DNA of 64,000 bases from Zingiber officinale (taxonomy: Eukaryota; Streptophyta; Magnoliopsida; Zingiberales; Zingiberaceae): assembly GCF_018446385.1 (NCBI RefSeq), contig NC_056000.1, positions 55,336,722 to 55,400,721 on the forward strand, read 5' to 3'. Position 1 is the stretch's first letter. Every line of letters starts with the position of its first letter. The position numbers and the translations under genes were made by a program. The notes beneath the pieces were generated by a model. That model was not told the origin of the DNA and searched no databases. It saw only the letters and a list, made by a program, of their open reading frames with translations. Positions 56,000-64,000 of this stretch are shown here, piece after piece.

Positions 56000-57280
56000 T
56001 GCTTAAGGTTAGTTTAATTTATCAAAATATATATATATGTTACTAGTAGTTTAAATAATCTGCATGATAATTTAGATAAATAGGAAATTATCCCATGTAT
56101 AGTGCATGATAATCTTGATTTACATTATCTAAATTTAAAACTACAAAATAATCTAGATTTTGATCAAGTCAATTAAGACTTCAATTAAATCGGCATCAAC
56201 CTGGACCTAGTCAAACAAAATATTGACTAAATCAATTCAAATAAATTAATTAATTCGAAATTTTAAAATTAAATAAAAATTTAGGAATAATTAATTGAAA
56301 TATTAGAATAAATTTGAATTTAAAACTTACAAATAAGACAATAGATTGAGATAAAATTAATAAATACCTTAATAACTTATTTAATAATCTAAATAATATC
56401 AATTTAGAAAATTCTATCCAAACTAAGATAATTTAATTAACAAAAATTTAAATGTTAAAGATAAGAATATAAATAAAACTAATCTAATAAATTTAAATTA
56501 TAATATCAATTTAAAAGACGAAAAAATATAAAATTAAATACTTTGATAAAATTAAAATTAAATTTAATAAAATTAAAATTAAATATTAAAAATAACATAA
56601 GATAATTTAGTAAATATAAAATTAATAATTAATAAAAAGTTAAAATAAATTTTTAAAATATATAATTCAAATAATTTAATCAATTAAAAATTAAAAATTA
56701 ATAAAAACTTAAGAATTAAAAATAATCTATTAAAGAAAGATAATTTAATTAACTTAATAAAATTAGAATTGAAAGAAAATTTAAATATTAAGTACACTCC
56801 CTTAAAGAAGAACAATTTAACCAATTTAATTAATTTAAAATTAAAAATATAAATTAAACATAAATTACAAGTCATTAAATATGGATGAAAACTTAATCAA
56901 AACTTAATTTAACATAATCTAAGTTTAATAACTGAGGAGAAGACATTAAATTAGTTGGCACTTCTAAAATAATAGTGTACTCGACTAGGTAATCAAGAAT
57001 TAGTTTAATTAAGGACAAAAGTTTAATTTGACAAACAACACTGAAGAAGTTTTGGATGATAGTAGATTAGGAAAACTGTCTATGCATGTCTATGAATATA
57101 TGACTTCGACTTAGTGCATTTGGCTTAGTGGAACTAATTAAAACTACGCCTTGTCAATCCTAGCTGATTAGATCAAAGTTTCGTTATTAAGTTCAGTGGA
57201 TAAAATTATTTGAAAAATTTCGTAGGTATAGTTACTCTAATGATGCTCATGTGACTCACCAAAGCTTTATTCAAAGAATG
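56000..57280. other. AT-rich low-complexity DNA
   Basis: Repeats of AATTAAAAATTAAA and similar; no frame is credible. Probably the decayed interior of the element whose gag begins at 55633. Confidence 0.5.
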
Positions 57281-57284
57281 TCTG

Positions 57285-59067
57285 TTTGTTGAACCCAAAG
57301 CTAAACTTGAATCTAACACAAGTTAAATTAAATCTTGAAGTTCAACTTAATTCATCTCACAAAATCATTGGATCTATTTGTCTTAAAATGTAGATTAAAA
57401 CTTAGATTAGGTGAGATGAATAAATATTAAATTAAAATAAGTTAAAATAAATATCAATATTAATTTAACTTTATCAATTTTAATTTCAACGTTAATTAAA
57501 ATTTAACTTTATTTTAATTAAATCGTAATTTTTCTTAGTTAAAGATTGATTCAAATTGAACTTTAATTTTATTTAATAACTTTAACAAATTTAACTCTGA
57601 ATTAATAGAAACTCTAAACTTAGTTAATCCTAATTTAACGTAATTAAGTCAAATCTAATCAAAATTTAAAAATCAAGTAAATGAAAAGTAAATTATAACA
57701 AATACCTTCAATACGAAAATTAAGTTGTTTTAATCAAATAAATATACTTTCTTTGTAGAAGACTACAAGTTTTAAAAAAGAGATTTTAAAATTTAAAACT
57801 TTCCTTATTTGAATTAGGTCACATGGTTTAAAAGAGAAGTTTTAAAAACTTTCCTTATTTAACCATCCTCATGATTTTTTAAAAAAGAGTTTTAAATTTA
57901 AAACTTTTATTTTTTGTAACCATGTTAAAAAAAGAAATTTTAGAAGAGAAGTTTTAAATTTTAAAACTTGGTTTTAATTTTTAAAATTTTCCTTTTTTAA
58001 CATCCACTTTAGGTAATTAAAAGAGAGCTTGTAAAATTTTATAAGAGCTTTCCTTCTTTGCTTATAAAATTTTTACAAGAATTATTTTCTTCCTTTTGAG
58101 GGGTCGGCCACCCTTGCTTGGTACTCAAGTAAGGGGCCGGCCAATCAAATCAATGACTGATTCAATATTGAATTAATCAAGAGAAAAGAAAAAGAAAAAT
58201 AAAATAGGAAAAGGAAAAACAAAATAAATATTTTAATTTTTGTAAAAAGTCTTTCCTTATTTGTCTTGGGCAAGTAATATAAAAGAAGGGGAGGGGAGAC
58301 TTCATGTATCATCAATTCTTATTCTCTTGTTGAGCTCTCTATTATGGTCGGCTCTCTCTCCCTTCCCTTTCCCCTTGCTCTCTTTGGTTCCTTGGTGGTG
58401 GTGGTGGCCGGATTTTATAGAAGGAGGAAGAAGGATTTGGGTGGTGTTCATCTTGGAGGATCGTCGCCTACACGACGTCCAAGGCGAGGCGAGGAATACG
58501 GCAGAAGATCTCGAGTTTATTAGCATACAAAGAAAAGGTATAACTAGTTATTGTTTTCCGCATCATGCTAATTATTTTTCTTTGTATGAATTCCAAACAC
58601 AAGAGGTATTAAATTCTAGTTTTTCGAATTTGTTATTCGAGTTTGTGTTTTTTTTTATCTTTCGAATTTGTGATTCGATTGTTCCTTTGGTTAAACCTAG
58701 AGTTATATAAGGAAATTAAATATTAGTTTTCCTTAAAAGACTTTGTCTAGGCGGTGATGGATGCTCCCATACCCAAGAAGGTCATGTGCCTCGCCATGCA
58801 GTTCTGGAAGTCAATTTTGGAAATTAATATTTAATTGAATTTATAACATAGGTTGATTTGGATCAATAGTGTTAAGTTTCGCTTACGATCCAAATCTAAA
58901 TCATTAAGAACAGATAAGTTAAATTTGGAATCAATAATGTTAAGTTCCGTTTGTGATTCCTAATTTAACTTCTAAAGAACACAATAGGTTGTTTAGGAAA
59001 GGTTCGACACTTATATAAAATTTTTGTACAGTGGAACCGGTACGATCTTCCTAGGACCAACCAACAT
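57285..59067 (+). repeat. Decayed copia LTR of a different family
   Basis: Right end ATTTTTGTACAGTGGAACCG, then CTAGGACCAACCAACA, a 3' end common in plant copia LTRs, followed by a weak primer-like CAGTATCTATGAC. Left end tentatively TGTTGAACCCAAAGC. It contains repeated AGTTTTAAAACTTTCC words (57780-58000). The frame 58261-58710 lies inside it and is not supported as a gene. Confidence 0.5.
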
Positions 59068-59215
59068 ATATACAGTATCTATGACTTTTTTAATCTTATA
59101 CCAATGAAGTTAATGGATTATATTATTTATAGGGATATTTTGTACCCATTAAGTATGATATCATTTAAAGTTATATTCGTATGTTGTCTATAATCACATA
59201 TAACTCAAGTGGGAG
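59068..59215 (+). other. Copia 3' remnant with polypurine tract
   Basis: AATGAAGTTAATGGATTATA and then CTCAAGTGGGAGATTATTAG: AAGTGGGAGATT is a copia polypurine tract, directly followed by a possible LTR start (TTAGATTTAATATCCC). Confidence 0.5.
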
Positions 59216-60480
59216 ATTATTAGATTTAATATCCCTTAAGGTGAGCTTACATGTGATTTAAGACTTACGATACCAAAACTCATTAAGTGATATAACTTAA
59301 GGTTATTGGATATGGATCTCATATATGTAGAACTCATTATCCGCATTTATTAGCATATATAGGTTGATAATGAATATAAGATTTTACAACATCCTTTCAT
59401 GTCTGACCTATGACACACAAAGGAACGAAGCACGTAATATGTTTTTTCTTACATTGAGAAATGCCACTACCACAATCCATACCCAAATGGAAGGCAACCC
59501 AATGAGCATATGAGAGGAAGCGCAGTCTCCTAATGTAAACTCAGAGGTATCATTTAGTTTTTTTCACAATTTATATTGATGCATCTCGTCATGATCAAAA
59601 GGATGTTAAAATTAAGTTTTATGATCATAGTGTCAAGGGGAGCTCCTAATATCATTTAGTTTTCTTTGCACAATTTAGGTACACTTTCCTACTCGTGGGA
59701 AGCACTAGATGAATTATATGCCTTATGGCAATGTAATTATTGCATTTCTTGCATCCATGAATATTAGGTTATTATAACCTAGAGACGGACTATGAGGAAT
59801 GTTTGAAGTGAACATAATCATCTTTTACTATAACAATTCAACATTTATCCAAAAAGTACAACCAAATAGGATCAAGGCAAGTTTCTATTGTTTAGAAGCA
59901 AGGAGGACAACAAAGAGACATGATTCGATTTCAGACACGTTTAAATATTATTTTTAAGTTATCTCGTGCTCCTTATTTAGGAAGATCGTTCGGCTAAAAC
60001 TGAATAGGCCATCGTGATTTATCACATTTCAGAGTGTATGGGCTTTGGCAAAGTCGCTAACATGAAGATTTCACTTTTTACCTTGAGGAACAACTTGACA
60101 AAGAGTAAAGAGATGAGAAGAAAACTCATCTAGCACAACCAAAACGACCACCGCCCCTTGGATGACATGATCATTTGCATAACTCAAGAAGGACTTCACA
60201 ATGCACCCGATCGAGCAATGGATTTTGCAAGAAATCCTACGACCTCCATAAATAGGGAAGAGCAATGTCACGAGCAAATTATTGATATGCTCTAGGGTTG
60301 AAACCTACGATAACAACCTCAAATTGATGATTAGATTATGGGAATCATATGATTGTGTAGGCTAGTAATCTTTTTATCTTACTATTTGATGATGACATGA
60401 TATTGTCTTTTGTATTACTATGTTTGATTAAGAGTTAACCACAATGAACTTGATTTAGCTTTATACCTCCTTTCTTTTAC
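59216..60480. other. Unassigned repetitive or intergenic DNA
   Basis: No credible frame. May include a decayed LTR after the polypurine tract at 59203; I cannot define its end. Confidence 0.35.
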
Positions 60481-60489
60481 TGAAGATTA

Positions 60490-61495
60490 TTTATGACAAT
60501 GGTTTCGAAATTTCGCTACCTTCAAAATTTCAGCTTAATGATGATGGACAATTTATAGAGTATGATGCTAGAGATAGATAGGGTAAGAAAGGTGCAGTAA
60601 TGGTGAGAGCAGATCCTCTTGTCCTCTTATATAATTACGGTCGGATTTCAGACTGTGATTCCTTTTTGGATTAATTTAGGTCGAGATAGATGATCAAAAG
60701 TTGCTCGAAGATCGCCCATCACTTGGCACCCGACAGCCCAGCTGCCCTCTCACTGCCAACGACCTTTGGACGGCTTTCGGTCGTCTGTCCCAATCCAAAC
60801 TACAATCAAGATAAAAATGTAAATCTAGGGAGGAATCACAATCAATTGAAATCTGATCATAATTGTGGAAGGTGCGAGGAGTGAATCAGGAAAAAGTGGA
60901 CCAGAGGATCTGGACTCACTGATTACAATCTCTCTCTAAATTTAGAGAATGAAACCTCTACCCTAAAAATAAAATAATATTTCTTTTAATCTCTCTCATT
61001 TTACTTAATCTTTTCAATCTCTCTCCTTTCACTCATTGCATAAATATAATAATAAAAAATAGAAGAAAGAGAAGAAAAAAATAAAAAAAATTAAGGATGA
61101 TGATAATTTTAAAATATTTGATGTATGTGTGCAGTGAAAAATAATTATTTAAATTTAATAAAATAGAATATTTACCTTAATTTAAGATATAATAATAGAT
61201 AAACTCACATAGATGTTCTAATATTTTTATTTGCTGAAAAGCAAGTCAATCAAATTTGGGTCGTTGGTTGTTTTGGAAAATATAAAAGTCTAAACAAAAA
61301 TAGATGAAAATAATAAGCATTTAATTCATTTCCAAGCTTTATACCATTTCTTAAAAATATAAAGATTTTATACAAAATTTATTTTTCCATTTTCAACATA
61401 TTAATTTATCACTAAAATTGAATATAATTTTGTTTTTATTTTTGTTAAAAATGGGGCATTTAATATTTTGGGTAAAAATCAAAATAAGCTGAAAA
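60490..61495. repeat. Direct duplication, first copy (~1 kb)
   Basis: Colinear with 62455-63690: shared runs include GATGATGGACAATTTATA, AGCAGATC, CACTTGGCACCCG, GATCTGGAC and the TTAATATTTTGGGTAAAAAT end. This copy lacks about 230 bp (62888-63115 of the other). It ends about 500 bp before the U1 locus. Confidence 0.85.
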
Positions 61496-61996
61496 TATGA
61501 TCCGGCACCTGATCCGGCCGAGACGCCATTTTCACACGAAAAGAAGCCGAACTAATAGAAAAGCAGTCTCGGATCGACCACGAGGCGGAGCTACAACCGA
61601 GGTGAGCTTCAAAAATCGAAAGCGAAGCTAGAACTCAGAGCCGCCTTCTTCCACAAGATCGAGGAGGAGGAATATGACCGATCTATGTTCCTGGATCTGG
61701 ATTCCTCCGATCGAGGGGACGAAGCAAGAATCGAGGGAGGAGGAGGGCTTTCGCTCGACCAAGAGACGGAGAAACGGGGGAGATCATCGCGGACGTGGAA
61801 TTTTGGCAGCGGCGTTAGAAATGGCGATCAGCCTTGATGGACGGTCGGAGATGGGCTTGGATAGAGATCGAACTATAGACGGTGGATGATCATAGTGGAT
61901 CGGCGCTGCATTGGATTTTAGTCCCACATCTGTAAGCCGTGGAGGGAGAAAGCGAGCCGAGTTGCTTAAGACACAGGCCTCGTCCAACTTTAGACC
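61496..61996 (+). other. GC-rich sequence upstream of the U1 locus
   Basis: GC-rich compared with both flanks, with GGAGGAGG-type words. Frame 61674-61889 shows no motif and is probably chance. Its last 80 bp hold the U1 promoter element. Confidence 0.4.
61921..61932 (+). promoter_or_regulatory. Upstream sequence element (USE) of the U1 snRNA gene
   Basis: GTCCCACATCTG matches the plant snRNA-gene USE (RTCCCACATCG) with one or two differences, 76 bp before the RNA start. A TATA box expected about 30 bp before the start is weak; the best candidate is TTGCTTAAGA (61962-61971). Confidence 0.7.
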
Positions 61997-62156
61997 ATAC
62001 TTACCTGGACGGGGTCGACGGGCGATCATGAAGGTCCGTGGCCTAGATCAACGGCCTCCATTGCACTCTGGAGGCGCGTTGGTTTACCATCTCCCCAAGT
62101 GGGAGAGTGGACGTCATAATTTGTGATAGAGGGGGATTCGCGCCTGCGCGGCCCCT
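61997..62156 (+). ncRNA. U1: U1 spliceosomal snRNA gene (possibly a variant or pseudogene)
   Basis: 160 nt. It opens with ATACTTACCTG, the exact complement of the consensus 5' splice site. Stem-loop I has GATCATGAAGG, the U1-70K binding loop; stem-loop II has CCATTGCACTC, the U1A-type loop; the Sm site is ATAATTTGTGA (consensus AATTTGTGG, so one change); a terminal GC-rich stem, GCGCCTGCGCGGCCCC, closes the RNA. U1 recognises 5' splice sites in the nucleus. The USE lies 76 bp upstream, which favours a true gene over a retro-copy. The weak TATA box, the Sm change and no clear plant 3' box favour a decayed or variant copy. Confidence 0.85.
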
Positions 62157-62454
62157 GTTAATTTTGATAATTAAATTTTTAATGTCTAGCCTACTAACTC
62201 GTTACAGAAGGCCTGTTTCTCTCTGCCAAAGAGAACTATCAAATTTCCATCGGCGGCTTTACCTTTTCTATTGCAGACGCCATCCGTTAGTGTTGTTGAT
62301 ACATTAAATAATTCACAAGGATTGTTTTGAGGTCATTGATCTCTTGGTCGGCAACTGTTACGAACAGCTTCCTTTCGTTTTTAGCTTTGAGTAGGAATTT
62401 ATGAAGTATGATGATGATGGACAATTTATATAGTTTCGTTTTTAGCTTCCTTTC

Positions 62455-63690
62455 GATTTTACCTTCGAAATTTCAGCTTAATGATGATGGACAATTTATA
62501 TAGTATGATGCTAGAGATAGATAGGGTAAGAAAGGTACAGTAATGGCGAGAGCAGATCTTCTTGTCCTCTTATATATAATTACGGTCGGATTTCAAACTA
62601 TGAACCCTTTTTGGAATAATTTGGATTGGGATAGACGGCCAGAAGTTGCTCAGAGTTTGCCCACCACTTGGCACCCGGCAGCCCAATTGTCTTCTCATTG
62701 CCAGCGGCCTTTGGGCGGCTTTCGATAATCTGTCCCTATTCAAACTACAATCTGGATGAAAATATGAATCTAAGGAAGAATCACAGTTAATTGAAATCTG
62801 ATCATAATTATGGAAGGTACCAGAAATGAACTAGGAAAAAGTGGATCAGAGGATCTGGACCCACTGATTGTAATCTCTTATGGTAGAAAATTATTTATAA
62901 TTTTATCATAGTATCTCTCTATATAAATTTTGGTAATTAAATTATATTTTAACATTATTGGGTTTATGAAATTTATTTACTATGATTTAGAGCATCCACA
63001 TCAACTATCCTATCCAAAAATTTTACTATAAATTTTGGATAGGATAATTAAAACCTCTTTATATCAGTTACCCTATTCATTTCCTAAATTTAGATTTGTT
63101 GAATAGTGATTGTCTAAATTTAGGGAATGAAACTTTACCCTAAAAATAAAATAATATTTCTTTTTAATCTCTCTCCTTCACCCTCAATCTTTTCAATCTC
63201 TCTCCTTCCACTCATTCCATAAATATAATAATAAAAAAATAGAAGAAAGAGAAGAAAATAATAAAAAAAAATTAAGGATGATGGGAATTTTAGAATATTT
63301 GATGTAGTGTGTAGTGAAAATGATTATCTAAATTTAATAAAATAAATTATTTATCTTAAATTTTAGATATAGTAATAGATAAATTCACTTAGATGCCCTA
63401 ACATTTTTATTTGTTGAAAAGCAAGTCAATCAAATTTTGGTTGTTGGTTGTTTTGAAAAATATAAAAGTCACATAAATGCATATTAAACAAAAATAGATG
63501 AAAATAATAAGCATTTAATTCATTTCCAAGCTTTATACCATTTCTTAAAAATATATAGATTTTATACAAAAATTTATTTTTCCGTTTTCAACATATTAAT
63601 TTATCACTAAAATTTTATATAAATTAAAAAAAAATTGTTAAAAATGGGTCATTTAATATTTTGGATAAAAATCAAATGGGTGTCTTAATC
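62455..63690. repeat. Direct duplication, second copy (~1.2 kb)
   Basis: Matches 60490-61495 through most of its length, with extra 230 bp at 62888-63115. A shorter duplication of about 77 bp, with GATGATGATGGACAATTTATA near 62409 and 62485, lies at its left edge. It ends about 260 bp before the gene start at 63951. Confidence 0.85.
62987..63401. mobile_element. Degenerate MITE
   Basis: 415 bp with imperfect inverted ends: TTAGAGCATCCACATCAACT and, on the other strand, TTAGGGCATCTAAGTGAATT. The interior is AT-rich, with CTCTCTCCTT and AAGAAAGAGAAGAAAA arms that can pair. No clear target duplication. The first duplicate copy retains only the right part. GAGCATC-type ends are common among plant MITEs (Mutator or hAT groups); the class is not decided. 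Confidence 0.5.
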
Positions 63691-63950
63691 ATCTTTTTCT
63701 AAAAAAAAAATAATTAAAATGTCACATCATAATTCTTTCAAAATGCTTATTTTATTTTGATATGTTTAAATAATTTTAATCAAATTAACAAAGAATATTT
63801 TATATAAAATATTCTACGTATAGTATTTTTGATAAAATTAAATCGATTTATTTTAAATGTAAAAAAATATATAAAACAAACTTGCATTAATTGGATAATA
63901 ATGCCAAATCGAAATTGCAGAGGCGAGCAGAGTACAGCAAGCACACCGCC

Positions 63951-64000
63951 ATGGCCTCCTCCACAGCTCGCCTCTCTCTCCGCCTAGCTGCCGCCCTCCT
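63951..64000 (+). CDS. Start of a protein gene, cut by the window edge
   Basis: ATG in a good plant context (CACCGCCATGGCC) opens MASSTARLSLRLAAALL, Ser/Arg/Ala/Leu-rich, fitting either a secretory signal or an organelle transit peptide. The GC-rich codons contrast with the AT-rich upstream DNA as at the LUX-like gene. Only 16 codons are visible, so no function can be given. Confidence 0.65.
   Translation, partial: MASSTARLSLRLAAAL

Noticed and set aside
58261..58710. 149-codon frame with Leu-rich start
   Set aside because: Within a copia LTR; composition driven by CT and GGT runs, with no family resemblance.
61674..62029. Arg/Gly-rich frames on both strands near the U1 locus
   Set aside because: GC-rich noncoding DNA; the 3' part overlaps the U1 promoter.
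62107..62307. 66-codon frame starting inside the U1 gene
   Set aside because: Overlaps the snRNA and has no coding character.

Overview
This is nuclear DNA from a flowering plant with a large, repeat-rich genome. The strongly GC-rich, third-position G/C-biased coding sequence of the one complete gene suggests a monocot, but the species cannot be named from the window. About 80% of the window is transposable-element DNA in nested layers. Only three single-copy loci stand out: an intact LUX/PCL1-type GARP clock transcription factor (45490-46359, +), a U1 snRNA gene or close pseudogene (61997-62156, +), and the first codons of a protein gene at the right edge (63951 onward, +).

Layout. 1-5265 holds a decayed SIRE-like Ty1/copia polyprotein, its 3' noncoding tail and its LTR, followed by a second LTR-end fragment. 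5266-33425 is an old Ty3/gypsy element that looks Tat-like (Retand/Grande type). Its pol remnant lies on the minus strand (31500-33425). An 87-89 bp tandem array follows (30789-31470), and then an additional reading frame on the opposite strand. That frame is now in four pieces (6307-7308, 13156-13589, 13814-14094, 30063-30238) because three elements inserted into it: a non-coding LTR element with 1.8 kb LTRs (7309-13150, TSD GCCCT), a 216 bp hAT-type MITE (13590-13805, TSD GCAGAAAG), and a nearly complete Ty1/copia element (14095-30057, TSD TGACG). The copia element's 5' LTR was in turn hit by a 6.9 kb CACTA transposon (22692-29630, TSD ACA). The CACTA element shows no transposase but carries pieces of several unrelated plant genes: DUF538, a PHD-finger protein, a patatin-like protein and a legumain/VPE exon with its splice borders, plus a long unidentified minus-strand frame.

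33426-41461 is an old minus-strand SIRE-like element carrying only gag. A younger gag-only relative sits inside its 5' LTR (36378-40591, TSD CGTTG). A probable solo gypsy LTR (41957-43300, TSD ACTTA/ACCTA) follows, with three tandem arrays of 66, 30 and 24 bp periods. After the LUX-like gene, 48.7-59.2 kb is a pile of decayed SIRE-like and other copia LTRs and gag fragments, into which two short SINE-like sequences inserted with 16-18 bp target duplications. The last 4 kb contains a direct duplication of about 1 kb (60.5-61.5 and 62.5-63.7 kb) flanking the U1 locus; a degenerate MITE forms part of the second copy.

The mobile-element history can be read from the target duplications: gypsy host first, then the non-coding LTR element, MITE and copia inside it, then CACTA inside copia. 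All product names come from motif recognition by eye; no database search was run.
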